64,000 bases of DNA, taken from assembly GCA_029239355.1 (NCBI GenBank), contig JAQZAZ010000013.1, positions 1 to 64,000 of the forward strand. Reading direction: 5' to 3'. The notes under the pieces were generated by a model that worked only from the letters and a program-made list of their open reading frames with translations, ran no database searches and was not told the origin of the DNA. This DNA comes from Sphingobacterium sp. (GTDB lineage: Bacteria; Bacteroidota; Bacteroidia; Sphingobacteriales; Sphingobacteriaceae). Shown piece after piece: positions 17,346 through 26,087 of the stretch. The first letter of the stretch is position 1. Each line of letters opens with the position of its first letter. The position numbers and the translations under genes are program-made.

Positions 17346-17409
17346 TATTCACCAAAAGTAATGCTTTTTGGTGAATTAATTCACCAAAAAGCATTACTTT
17401 TGGTGAATA
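17346..17409. repeat. 64-bp perfect palindrome upstream of the AAA ATPase
   Basis: The 32 bases at 17346-17377 are the exact reverse complement of 17378-17409, with no loop. Each half is itself an interrupted inverted repeat: ATTCACCAAAA then TTTTGGTGAAT flank a short GTAATGC-like core. The 11-base unit thus occurs four times. The palindrome ends 14 bp before the ATG of the ATPase gene, in its promoter region. It could form a cruciform, bind a dimeric regulator such as the ATPase product, or fold as an mRNA hairpin that limits translation. Confidence 0.95.
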
Positions 17410-17423
17410 CAATAGGAAGTATT

Positions 17424-18545
17424 ATGATACAGCGATTAATTAAAAAGAACTTAGAGCAGGCGCTTTTTAAAGGAAAGACTATCTTATTGATTGGTCCAAG
17501 ACAGGTAGGAAAGACTACGCTGATCAAAGAAATTCTGTCAGATCGTGATTATTTGTTTCTAGATGGAGACGATCCCCTGATACGGACTTATCTAACGAAT
17601 CCCAACACAAAGGAGATCGAAACGATTATTGGCCAAGCGACAGTAGTATTTATTGATGAAGCTCAACGTATTGAAAATATTGGTTTAACGGCAAAGATTA
17701 TACATGACCAATTTAAAGATGTACAACTTATTCTTAGCGGATCCTCGGCCCTTGAACTGAAAACGCATACCCATGAGCAGCTGACCGGACGGAAGAGAGA
17801 ATTCAACCTGTTCCCTATTTCCTATGCTGAATATGAGAATAACACAGGCTTCGTTAGCGCAGCCGGTGATCTAGAAACTAGATTGGTTTATGGGTTTTAT
17901 CCGGAAGCAATAACTAGCCGTGGTGAAGAGCGAGAGGTGCTCAATGAAATTTCTCAAAGTTATTTATATCGAGATATTTTGGCTTTGGCAAATATCAAAA
18001 AGCCAGAAGTTCTCGAAAAGATTTTGCAGGCCTTAGCTTTTCAAATCGGATCAGAAGTTAGTTATAACGAAATTGCCCAGTTGACAGGAGTTGACAAAAA
18101 CACGGTAGCCAATTACATTCATCTTTTGGAAATTTCCTATATCATATTTCCACTAACTTCCTTTAGCCGAAATCTTCGGAATGAAATTAAGACTAATCGA
18201 AAAATATATTTCTATGATAACGGAATCCGTAATGCAGTGATTCAGAACTTTAATCCAATCGAATTAAGGGACGATGTTGGTGCACTATGGGAGAATTTTT
18301 TAATTTCGGAACGCCTAAAACATAATAGTTATAGCCGACACTTTGGTAACAGATATTTTTGGAGGACTAAACAGCAGCAGGAAATAGATTACGTGGAAGA
18401 AAGAGATGGCAGAATAACCGGTTATGAATTTAAATGGAACCCCAAAGCGAAAGCGAAAATACCATCGAATTTTGTAGAAACCTACAACGCCGAAATTAAA
18501 GTGATCTCAAAGGATAATTTTAGAACGTTTGTCGGGCTTGATTAG
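17424..18545 (+). CDS. AAA_14/DUF4143 family ATPase
   Basis: From the ATG at 17424 the protein has 373 residues; a longer frame starting inside the palindrome at 17361 is rejected because this start gives the usual N-terminus. Walker A is GPRQVGKT (24-31), Walker B VVFIDEA (74-80), and a sensor-like SGSSA follows near 105. A winged-helix segment (residues about 210-240, NEIAQLTGVDKNTVANYI) and the DUF4143 nuclease-like region with EIDYVEERDG and GYEFKW near the end complete the family layout. Such proteins are common in accessory regions of prokaryotes and of unknown function. Its 3' end overlaps the convergent HEPN gene by 39 bp. Confidence 0.9.
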   Translation: MIQRLIKKNLEQALFKGKTILLIGPRQVGKTTLIKEILSDRDYLFLDGDDPLIRTYLTNPNTKEIETIIGQATVVFIDEAQRIENIGLTAKIIHDQFKDVQLILSGSSALELKTHTHEQLTGRKREFNLFPISYAEYENNTGFVSAAGDLETRLVYGFYPEAITSRGEEREVLNEISQSYLYRDILALANIKKPEVLEKILQALAFQIGSEVSYNEIAQLTGVDKNTVANYIHLLEISYIIFPLTSFSRNLRNEIKTNRKIYFYDNGIRNAVIQNFNPIELRDDVGALWENFLISERLKHNSYSRHFGNRYFWRTKQQQEIDYVEERDGRITGYEFKWNPKAKAKIPSNFVETYNAEIKVISKDNFRTFVGLD

Positions 18546-19394
18546 AAATTGTTTAGAAAGCTTATTAAGTAAGCGTATTTCTAATAATGCGCTTAGTTTT
18601 CCTAATCTTTTTGTCTTAGTTAATAGTATTCTTACCAATTTTTTATCGATGTGATAACCTAATTGGTATCGTGCTGAAATGTAGCTGTCTTGCAGTGAAC
18701 GAAAGTCCGCTATGGATTGTTGGTCATTTTCTCCTTTCGTAAAGAATATCTTATCTATCTGAGGAGTAATATGACGGCAATATCGGACTAATTGCGATAG
18801 GTTGTGGGTCCTTGGGTCATAACGCGTATGTGTTACTAATATGCTTCTCATCAATAACTCTGTGGCTTGATGTATTAGGAATATGCTCACATGTAGGTTC
18901 TCTGAGAGATATGTAATATTGGCTAGGTGCAGGAATTGTAAACCTTTGATATGAAAATTATTGAAAACATCTTTTACTCTTTGTATTTTCGATTGCGGGT
19001 TTATTTTAAAGTAAGTCGTTATTAGAAACCTATCAGATTGATATATTATCTTTCCTCGCTCTATTATATCAATAAAGAAATCCTGACCCCAAGATAATCC
19101 CTCATTGACGAAATCCAGACTATGAACTAAAACCGATGATTTCTTTACCCGAAGAAGCCTGTTCTCGATTCTGTTAATTAGATCGCCTTCATTGCTGTGA
19201 CTATCTTTTGCATCGAGTATTACTAACAGATTCAAAGTCTCATTAGTGGCTATGGATGTGCTTTTTCGGGATTTTGTGTTCAAAAATATCCATCGCCCAT
19301 AATGAATAACGGCGACGGGCGAAACAATACTGACTATGGCATTTATGATTGCATTATATTCAGAATTAGTATTATGAAGTAACTTTGTATTCAT
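18507..19394 (-). CDS. Degenerate nucleotidyltransferase-HEPN protein
   Basis: The 295-aa protein has an N-terminal region shaped like a minimal nucleotidyltransferase (residues about 15-120). At the place of the usual GS and D-x-D motifs it has HYGRWIF and LNLLVILDA, so transferase activity is doubtful. A HEPN domain follows from about residue 150, with IHQATELLMRS and an R-x5-H motif at R242-H248 (RYQLGYH), the pattern of HEPN ribonucleases. It shares 39 bp of antiparallel overlap with the ATPase gene and is followed on the same strand by nothing; a larger tandem paralogue starts upstream. A toxin or defence role is inferred only. Confidence 0.78.
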   Translation of the reverse strand: MNTKLLHNTNSEYNAIINAIVSIVSPVAVIHYGRWIFLNTKSRKSTSIATNETLNLLVILDAKDSHSNEGDLINRIENRLLRVKKSSVLVHSLDFVNEGLSWGQDFFIDIIERGKIIYQSDRFLITTYFKINPQSKIQRVKDVFNNFHIKGLQFLHLANITYLSENLHVSIFLIHQATELLMRSILVTHTRYDPRTHNLSQLVRYCRHITPQIDKIFFTKGENDQQSIADFRSLQDSYISARYQLGYHIDKKLVRILLTKTKRLGKLSALLEIRLLNKLSKQFLIKPDKRSKIIL

Positions 19395-19487
19395 AACTTA
19401 ATACATAAGTAAAGTTGGTTCAATTGCAAAATTATTTATGCAAAAATATGTTTATTTTTTTGTGATAAAAAATGTGCAAAAACTTGA

Positions 19488-21176
19488 TTATACTACTTCT
19501 GCTGTATTTTTTAAACTTGCTATTTCCCCAAAGTAATCTTCCATCTCTTGGTTACATCTTTCGATAAACAACTCTGTCAGTTCTTGTAATCTAATAATAG
19601 CGAATGGATCTCCTTTATAATTGGCGTTATACCTAAATTCCTGCTGAGCTTTGATAACTTCTTTAAACAGTTTGACATGGTCGCTGTTATTCAGGCAGAA
19701 GGTCGCATGTGCTTCGGGAACAATTAACCGGCAGAGGTTCATCAAAAAGGGTAGCCCAACAGTTTGGGGTTTGTGTTGAAGGATAGTATTGATCACACCG
19801 AGGCAGATTTGTTCTAAAGCCTGTGAGAGGGTGTAGTATACTGCTTCTACACCACTAGGCCAGCCTTCTTCATATGCTAGGTATAAGCAGCGAGCATTCT
19901 TGTAGCGACTATCCCATTGTTTGCGTGCATAATCCAGGTCGAGTTGAGGGGCGACAATGCTGTCAAGGTTGATGTTTTCTATTGTTGCATTTTGAAACCA
20001 GATATCACCGACTTTCATCAGCGATAGAAAGAAAGGATCGCCTTTGGAGAGTTTTTTGATAAAGTAAGCCGTCTCTTCTTTGATTAAGGTGAGCGACACA
20101 TTTTTCGGCAGCAGATCCATTGTCTTTTGTTGTAGGTTGGCAAGGTCGGTCTTTAGGCTATCATACGCAATAAAGAGGTAGTAAACATGCGTTATCTGCT
20201 CTTCTTTATTGTTTTGGAGCAGACTATTGTACTTATGTTGATCTGAATGATAACCGAAGCAGGCAACTAACGAAGGAGTACAGTATAACTCCAGAATATT
20301 TAAAATAAGGTCTCGATAACTGCTGTTGCAATGATATTTATTGTAAATAGCAATGTTTTTCTTGAATTTTTCAATCTTCCTATACTGAATTTGTTTTGGG
20401 CTAAGTTGTTCTCTAATTTCTTCGAATAAAAGATTGGAGTAATCGTAGATCCAGTTTAGCGCGTTTATGGCAATTTGGTAAGCTGTTTCCAGTAAGACTT
20501 CTTCAATCGTATAATCGTGGTTATATCTGTAGTCAATATAAGCTTTCTCAATCTTATTAAGCGCTCTTTTTTTATCTTCAGTATCTGCCAATTCTGCTAA
20601 TTTGGAATCAAATGTTTTGAGATAGTTGATATTTGCTTTAAGCGAATGTGATTTTTTTTCATCACTTATCAATAGATTTTCTGCTGTTCGGAGTGATAGT
20701 TCAATGGCTTGATGGAGCATAAATGCTGCATGTGAATGGTCTCTGTGCTCCAGATAAAAATTATAGCCATCAATAAAAGAACGGATCTTGGTTTTCTCTT
20801 TAGTGATATACACTTCAGTTTTCTCAATGACTTGTTCAGCGGAATCGTTAGGTACTACAAGTTGTATTTCCTGCGCTGGGTTTTGATAAATGCGGTTCCC
20901 GGTCTGACATATGAGGTGGGTTCGGCCCAGTCCTTGGTTGATTTTCTTTTGTATCTCACGAGGTAAATGCACATTGAAGTAAAGATTGGGATAGTTTCCT
21001 ATCGCTTTGTTGATTAGACTACGGGCTTTGTCAAATCTGGTAGCAGAATTTGATGAAAGATTGATTTGAAGCATTTGATATTTTTTGCCATCATGGTCAA
21101 ACGACCATAAATAGATTTCATCGACAGCAATAGCACGGAGGATGGCTTCAATGATTGGAGTAAGTTCTGTGTTCAT
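19488..21176 (-). CDS. Tandem nucleotidyltransferase-like/HEPN fusion protein
   Basis: This 562-aa protein appears to contain two copies of the architecture found in its 295-aa neighbour. The first has a degenerate nucleotidyltransferase-like part (1-125) and a HEPN domain (134-250, with HAAFMLHQAIELSLR and AYIDYRYNHDY). The second has a similar front part (about 280-410) and a HEPN-like region (420-540, with SQALEQICLG and FRYNANY). In both, the R-x4-6-H active motif is altered: RYNHDY at 217-222 has H three residues after R, and RYNANY at 515-520 lacks H. It may be an inactive or binding partner. The gene is about 94 bp upstream of the shorter HEPN gene on the same strand. Confidence 0.75.
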   Translation of the reverse strand: MNTELTPIIEAILRAIAVDEIYLWSFDHDGKKYQMLQINLSSNSATRFDKARSLINKAIGNYPNLYFNVHLPREIQKKINQGLGRTHLICQTGNRIYQNPAQEIQLVVPNDSAEQVIEKTEVYITKEKTKIRSFIDGYNFYLEHRDHSHAAFMLHQAIELSLRTAENLLISDEKKSHSLKANINYLKTFDSKLAELADTEDKKRALNKIEKAYIDYRYNHDYTIEEVLLETAYQIAINALNWIYDYSNLLFEEIREQLSPKQIQYRKIEKFKKNIAIYNKYHCNSSYRDLILNILELYCTPSLVACFGYHSDQHKYNSLLQNNKEEQITHVYYLFIAYDSLKTDLANLQQKTMDLLPKNVSLTLIKEETAYFIKKLSKGDPFFLSLMKVGDIWFQNATIENINLDSIVAPQLDLDYARKQWDSRYKNARCLYLAYEEGWPSGVEAVYYTLSQALEQICLGVINTILQHKPQTVGLPFLMNLCRLIVPEAHATFCLNNSDHVKLFKEVIKAQQEFRYNANYKGDPFAIIRLQELTELFIERCNQEMEDYFGEIASLKNTAEVV

Positions 21177-21273
21177 AATTGATTGGTTTGGTATTGTGGT
21201 TATTTTTGAAAGTCAAACAGGTTAGCTGTCTCGCCATGATGCTGGACAAAATGATTGGTTGAATAGGAAGCTG

Positions 21274-22590
21274 CTATATCCCTGCCGATATAGCAGCTGT
21301 TTGATTTTGATTTAGAAACTCTATTTCCTCCGAGAAGGCCACTAGGTAAGCAAGCTCTATTATTTTGATAATGGTTTGATAGATTCGTGTACTGTAATCT
21401 GAATAGTCTCCGGTATATTGGTTTTTATCCAGTCCATAGTTGATCCAGTCATATAAGATCTCATCCCATTGTTGTTGACTGTAGGTGTTAACAGTCGCTA
21501 ATAACGATGACAATGGGTGTCCCAATTCTTCGTCTGATATATAATAGAGTATAATCTTCTTGTTTTCATGCCTAATAAAAATTGATTGACATTCTGGCAA
21601 TATGGAGATGGAGGGTTCTATATCTATTAAGGTAATGGGAGACTCTTCAAGTTTATTGAACAACATTTCCAATAAAGAGTAAATGCAGGAATAGGTATAG
21701 AGGAGATTTGCTCCGGAGAATTTATGGTTTTCATTGTTAGCGGACCAGAATTCATTTTCGGTAATGACTGTCCGGTACCAATATCGGATATCTTCTTTCC
21801 AACCATTAAGGTCATCTCTATCGAAGAAGTTTTTGAGTGCTGAGATGGAGTAGGATTGGGGAGCAAGCCATTCCGGCAATATGATCCGTTCCTTGGGGTT
21901 CAATATTTCGTTTTCTAATGCGTCATCGGAGGGCTCCTCTTTCTTTGTCTCTATGTTGTCGGTCTGTTCCAAAGACGTTTGATCTTGGCTTTCCTCATTT
22001 TCAACCTCTTCTTGATTGTTTGCAATACTTTCTGGAAACGATTTGTTCTCATATATTTTATGCAGCGATATAGCTAATCTTTGTAATAATTCTCTGGTCG
22101 CAAGGATTTCCTTGCCTACATTCCCCAGAAATTCACTATTTCTATCGCTAATATTTATCCAGATTTCATCTAGCGTTTCATACCATTGTCCTAACGATTG
22201 GTATGAGAAAAATCGGCTGATCTCATCTTCTGGCGATTCAATGTCATTTACACTGAGACATTCACCTGATACGTAATTCCAATAGTCGGAATCACATTTA
22301 AAAAAGTCCAATGGATTTTTTAGCTTTTTCAAATTGCATTTTTTAAAAATAACATAGGCTAATTCTACCAGTTCAATTAATTTTTTTGTATTGTAGCCTG
22401 AAGGAGAATGAGGGCTGTTCATTTTTGCATTTGAAGCAGCATTGATGAGCAGGTTTATGTCCATCAGGAGATAATTAATAAATGTCTCTTGCTCAAAAAA
22501 TTCGTTGAGATACATCAGGGGATCTGCAATATACTCCTTGCTTAAATAGCGAAAATGTTTCGCTTTTAGTTTCTTTTGCGTATTTTTCAT
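21274..22590 (-). CDS. Hypothetical protein with an internal duplication
   Basis: This 438-aa protein has two similar halves joined by an acidic, glutamate-rich linker (about residues 190-240). The first half has YLNEFFEQE and LGQWYETLDEIWINI; the second has LKNFFDRDDLNGWKEDIRYW and YSQQQWDEILYDWINY in the same order. A sequence of the type hydrophobic-FF-acidic then W-rich helix is familiar from proteins of Bacteroidota mobile elements, though I cannot name the family. No signal peptide or membrane helix is present. It lies upstream of the HEPN gene pair on the same strand and is divergent from the HTH gene. Confidence 0.68.
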   Translation of the reverse strand: MKNTQKKLKAKHFRYLSKEYIADPLMYLNEFFEQETFINYLLMDINLLINAASNAKMNSPHSPSGYNTKKLIELVELAYVIFKKCNLKKLKNPLDFFKCDSDYWNYVSGECLSVNDIESPEDEISRFFSYQSLGQWYETLDEIWINISDRNSEFLGNVGKEILATRELLQRLAISLHKIYENKSFPESIANNQEEVENEESQDQTSLEQTDNIETKKEEPSDDALENEILNPKERIILPEWLAPQSYSISALKNFFDRDDLNGWKEDIRYWYRTVITENEFWSANNENHKFSGANLLYTYSCIYSLLEMLFNKLEESPITLIDIEPSISILPECQSIFIRHENKKIILYYISDEELGHPLSSLLATVNTYSQQQWDEILYDWINYGLDKNQYTGDYSDYSTRIYQTIIKIIELAYLVAFSEEIEFLNQNQTAAISAGI

Positions 22591-22698
22591 ACTTGGAATG
22601 TTTTTTGGTTAAATATTTGGTTTATAATTTTCATCGATAAAGCTAATTTAAGAACTATATTTCATCAAAACAAATTTATAATATTAAAATTTTCAGAA

Positions 22699-23112
22699 AT
22701 GAGTTCTATTTTGAAGAGAATTAAGATTATTTCGGAAAAAGAGGGGATAAGTGTGTCCGCTTTGGAAGCGTCTATTGGCGCAAGTAAAGGCGTTTTTACA
22801 AGGGCACTGGCTAATGATACTGACATCCAGGCGAAGTGGTTGGTAAATGTCGCTGAAAAATATCCCGATTATTCCTCGGAATGGTTATTGAGGGGAGAAG
22901 GTGAGATGCTTAAACCTGTTTTAGCAAAGGAAGACGGAGAAACGTATCTTACACCTGAATTGGAGGGAATTGCGAATGGAGAGATTAATACGTTAAAGCA
23001 ATTGATTGCTTCTCAAAGCATGACTATTAAATCACAGGAGAAGACAATTATGTCCTTGGAGCGATTGTTGTCTTCATTCGAGCGTGAAATTGAATCACTG
23101 CGGAACAAATAG
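22699..23112 (+). CDS. HTH regulator, phage-repressor-like, with C-terminal coiled coil
   Basis: From the ATG at 22699 the protein has 137 residues; a longer frame from 22576 overlaps the divergent gene and has no typical start. The N-terminal helix-turn-helix (about residues 1-65) includes GISVSALEASIGASKGVFTR and the YPDYSSEWLLRGEGEML segment, found in CI/S24-type repressor N-termini of Bacteroidota. The C-terminal 40 residues form a coiled coil (IKSQEKTIMSLERLL) for oligomerisation. There is no S24 peptidase domain. It is divergent from the 438-aa hypothetical gene and probably regulates the island. Confidence 0.8.
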   Translation: MSSILKRIKIISEKEGISVSALEASIGASKGVFTRALANDTDIQAKWLVNVAEKYPDYSSEWLLRGEGEMLKPVLAKEDGETYLTPELEGIANGEINTLKQLIASQSMTIKSQEKTIMSLERLLSSFEREIESLRNK

Positions 23113-23309
23113 ATTCTAACCAGACTTTTGTTTTTTATCGAAGATGAAAGGTTGATTGATTATGATTTCCATGGGAATAAGTTATTCAATCGGAGTGAAA
23201 TCAATAGGAATTACCAATCCTCGTTTTTGGTGGGGATAAACTCCTATACAAACAGGGAACTGATTTGTAGTTTGATGTAAAATGATACTCTCTTAAAAGT
23301 AGATTAATT

Positions 23310-23681
23310 GTGAATGTAAAAGAACGTGTATTGTTGATTGCCGAAAGGAAGGAAATCAGTAAAACTGAATTTTTCAAAGAAGTGGGACTTTCCTACGCCA
23401 ATTTCAAAGGCGGCCAGAAAAATACGGCGCTGAGTTCTGACGCGATGATCGCTATATTGACCCGTCATCCGGACATTAGTCCCGCTTGGTTATTGTTGGG
23501 TGAGGGGAAAATGATGCGTCGCGTTGAAGCGGTTAGTCCCGCCACAGGCACCGGCGCTATGAGCTCCGAAGGTCTATCGGTTTACAAACAATTGATTGTT
23601 GCACTGGAGCACACGATCAAAGCGCAGGAAAAGACAATTTCCGCTTTGGAAGGGCAGGTTGTATTACTGAATCGGAAGTAA
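23310..23681 (+). CDS. HTH regulator, paralogue of the preceding gene
   Basis: This 123-aa protein starts with GTG at 23310 and shares layout with the upstream gene: an N-terminal HTH (VKERVLLIAERKEISKTEFF), the motif HPDISPAWLLLGEGKMM, a linker, and a C-terminal coiled coil with IKAQEKTISALEGQ. The two are separated by 197 bp on the same strand. The similarity of both HTH and coiled coil supports a gene duplication, and the two might form heterodimers. Functional targets are unknown. Confidence 0.75.
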   Translation: MNVKERVLLIAERKEISKTEFFKEVGLSYANFKGGQKNTALSSDAMIAILTRHPDISPAWLLLGEGKMMRRVEAVSPATGTGAMSSEGLSVYKQLIVALEHTIKAQEKTISALEGQVVLLNRK

Positions 23682-23780
23682 GATCATTGCTGTATGGATA
23701 AACTTGGTTTGTTTTCTGACGTTAGCTATAAAAGCTTTTTTTAAGGGGCGCCATTAACTATTTTTCATTAGTAAAGCCAC

Positions 23781-23918
23781 TTAGTTATTAAAATTGGAGC
23801 AGATCTGCTCATCATTTAAGAAATAGCTGATTACAGCGATTTCATTGGCCTCCTTTTTGCCTATTTTTGTCAGAGATAAGTACATTAGCCGGTTGGCCTC
23901 ATATGCTGAGATGTCCAT
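23781..23918 (-). CDS. Possible 45-aa small protein
   Basis: An ATG-initiated minus-strand frame from 23918 encodes 45 residues, with a charged helix around TKIGKKEANEIAVISYFL and the stop TAA at 23781. It is the only protein-like content in the 308-bp gap between the second HTH gene and the SH3-like gene. It has no family match known to me and could be a remnant or chance frame. Confidence 0.25.
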   Translation of the reverse strand: MDISAYEANRLMYLSLTKIGKKEANEIAVISYFLNDEQICSNFNN

Positions 23919-23989
23919 AAATTAGGGCGCTCCATTTTAATGTCTTTGGTCAATGCTTATCTGCATCGCTATTAAAGAAATAAAGCTAT

Positions 23990-25210
23990 ATGTTTAGAAA
24001 AGTATTACTCCTTTGCTGTATCCTATCCAGTTGTCTTTTGAACCATAGTATGGCGCAGCCCGCCGGTGAACGCCCTTTGTACACATCAAAATGGGGATAT
24101 CTCTATCAGGAGGCTGAAAATAAAAATGATCCTTTGGGTGTATTTATTACCGAAGCACCGATTTATCTGCTCGACTCAACCAACATGCAATATAAGGTGC
24201 AGGTAAGTAACGGTGATATTGGTTTTATCGACCGCCAGCCACTACAGAAATCCATGGACGGAAAAAAATCAGCAGGCGAACCTGCACGGTATTTTTATCG
24301 AGGTGCTGAAGGATATCAGTGCCCGCATTATTATGTACAGGTGTCCGAACTGCGTGTGCGTAAAGCACCCTCTACGACAAGCGTGGCTATACGTCGGGCG
24401 CCACTCAATGAGTTGTTGTGCATTGACTATGTACCGTTGTATGCTGATGGTTGGGTCTATATCGGCGATCATTTTCATGAAAACCCTGAATATGTGCAAT
24501 TGAAGTTCTTAGGCGCGGAACTGACCTACGATAAAGTACTGAAAGATTATTTGGCGGTAAAAGGCAAGGATCAGGAAAAAGAACTGGTGCAGGTGGGAAG
24601 ATTGCGGGAGCTGGCCTGGAGGGAATCGAGAAATCTGAAACCGGCCCTGTCCTATTGGAAGGAATCTTATGTCGCCTATGGACAGGGAAATCCAAAGGTT
24701 GATATTGATTTTGAATTGCTATTGGCTAGTAAACTGGATAAAAAGCCAGATTTCGAAGCGTATGAAAGCAAAATGAAGGCGCTGAACTTGCATTTTATCT
24801 GGAAAGGGGTATCACTCGTCGACGGAGAGATCAAGGATGCGCAGATGAATCAATTGAAGATGCAACGTGTTGCTGAGATACCGGATATGCCAGAATGTGG
24901 CTGGGAACCGCGTTATTTTTATAAAACCCCGAATCTGATTGTGGCTTTTGAGGAGAATTATAAAAAGAAGATCGTCGGTACGGTCTATAAACTATATTTT
25001 ACGGACGGTGAGACCTTAGTGCTAGGAGATCAGCGTATGGATGCCAACTACGACGAAAGGGATTTTATCAATCATTTTGGTGATATGATCTCTACGAATA
25101 TGGTCGAAGAACCACATGTGTACCGTTTTCAAAATGGTGATGCAGGCCAATTGATCATTACCTTTAAAGATGGTAAACTGTTTCGTTATGACTGCATGTA
25201 TTATTGTTAA
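23990..25210 (+). CDS. Secreted SH3-like domain protein, hypothetical
   Basis: This 406-aa protein has a signal peptide (about 1-22, ending near SMAQ). Residues about 35-70 and 105-155 have the pattern of bacterial SH3-like repeats (KWGYLYQEAENK, YVQVSELRVRKAPSTTSVAIRRAPLNELL-like). The rest is alpha-rich and unidentified, ending with a beta segment around LYFTDGETLVLG. SH3b domains bind peptides, often in the cell wall or periplasm. It ends at a strong bidirectional terminator shared with lipB. Function is unknown. Confidence 0.7.
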   Translation: MFRKVLLLCCILSSCLLNHSMAQPAGERPLYTSKWGYLYQEAENKNDPLGVFITEAPIYLLDSTNMQYKVQVSNGDIGFIDRQPLQKSMDGKKSAGEPARYFYRGAEGYQCPHYYVQVSELRVRKAPSTTSVAIRRAPLNELLCIDYVPLYADGWVYIGDHFHENPEYVQLKFLGAELTYDKVLKDYLAVKGKDQEKELVQVGRLRELAWRESRNLKPALSYWKESYVAYGQGNPKVDIDFELLLASKLDKKPDFEAYESKMKALNLHFIWKGVSLVDGEIKDAQMNQLKMQRVAEIPDMPECGWEPRYFYKTPNLIVAFEENYKKKIVGTVYKLYFTDGETLVLGDQRMDANYDERDFINHFGDMISTNMVEEPHVYRFQNGDAGQLIITFKDGKLFRYDCMYYC

Positions 25211-25275
25211 TAGATCAACGTAAAGTACTAAAGAGCTTTGTCTTGGAAGGATTTTTCCTATTCTTAAGCGAATTA

Positions 25276-25318
25276 TAAACAAATAAGGACCTGATGAATA
25301 CAGGTCCTTATTTGTTTA
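25276..25318. terminator. Strong bidirectional terminator
   Basis: An 18-bp perfect stem: TAAACAAATAAGGACCTG (25276-25293) with CAGGTCCTTATTTGTTTA (25301-25318), seven-base loop. It separates the convergent SH3-like and lipB genes and has A- and T-rich arms on both sides. Confidence 0.92.
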
Positions 25319-25332
25319 GTGTGATTTCTGAT

Positions 25333-26028
25333 CTATATAATTGACATTTCAAAAAGTCTGGCGATGTGTCCGCGAAGTTTTTCCTTCACGTCGTCCATAT
25401 CGACTTCTTTGCCAAGTTCCCGTTTCAATGAGGTGACGTCTTTGTCGTCTATACCACAGGGGATGATATTTTTAAAATAATCAAGGTCTGTATTGACGTT
25501 AAAGGCAAAGCCATGCATGGTGACCCAGCGTGAGGCACGCACGCCCATTGCGCAGATTTTGCGGGCAGAGGGCTTGTCCGGTTCTATCCAGACCCCCGTA
25601 AACCCGGGGTATCTCCCTGTCGAAACACCATAATCGGCGCAGGTCAGGATAACCGCTTCTTCTAACGTCCTTAAATAAAGGTGGATATCGGTAAAGAAAT
25701 TGTCGAGATCCAAAATCGGATATCCCACAATCTGCCCCGGTCCATGGTAGGTAATATCACCGCCACGGTTGATCTTATAGAATTTCGCATCTTTTTCTTC
25801 CAGACCTTTCTCATCTAGGAGAAGATATTCTTCGTGTCCGCTTTTTCCCAAGGTATAGACATGGGGGTGGGCTGTGAAGATCAGGTAGTTTGGCGTGTCT
25901 GTCGTTGTCGCATTCACCCGATTGTCGTGTTTGACGTCTAATACGCCCTTAAAGATAGACTCTTGTCTGTTCCAGGCTTCCTGATAGTCTACAAGTCCCC
26001 AATCTTGGAACTGTACCACTTTATTCAT
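25333..26028 (-). CDS. lipB: Lipoyl(octanoyl) transferase
   Basis: This 231-aa cytoplasmic enzyme moves octanoyl groups from acyl carrier protein to lipoyl domains. It has RGGDITYHGPGQ at residues 88-99, the catalytic-site Lys157 in ARKICAMGVR and the active Cys191 in IIPCGIDD, and the family segment MHGFAFNVNTDL. Length matches the family. It follows hflX on the minus strand, with a hairpin between them, so it may be partly co-transcribed. The call is secure. Confidence 0.95.
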   Translation of the reverse strand: MNKVVQFQDWGLVDYQEAWNRQESIFKGVLDVKHDNRVNATTTDTPNYLIFTAHPHVYTLGKSGHEEYLLLDEKGLEEKDAKFYKINRGGDITYHGPGQIVGYPILDLDNFFTDIHLYLRTLEEAVILTCADYGVSTGRYPGFTGVWIEPDKPSARKICAMGVRASRWVTMHGFAFNVNTDLDYFKNIIPCGIDDKDVTSLKRELGKEVDMDDVKEKLRGHIARLFEMSII

Positions 26029-26047
26029 TGCTTATTTTATTTTAAGA

Positions 26048-26072
26048 AGCGGATCGTTTCTGACGATCCGCT
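26048..26072 (-). terminator. Probable terminator or processing hairpin after hflX
   Basis: A GCGGATCG stem (26049-26056) pairs with CGATCCGC (26064-26071), closed by an A-T pair. On the minus strand it follows the hflX stop codon, and TTCTTAAAATAAAA comes next. It could reduce read-through from hflX into lipB. Confidence 0.5.
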
Positions 26073-26087
26073 GTCATGTTTGTCAAA

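Noticed and set aside
17361-17423. Upstream start for the AAA ATPase inside the palindrome
   Set aside because: The extra residues are encoded by palindromic DNA and the ATG at 17424 gives the usual family N-terminus.
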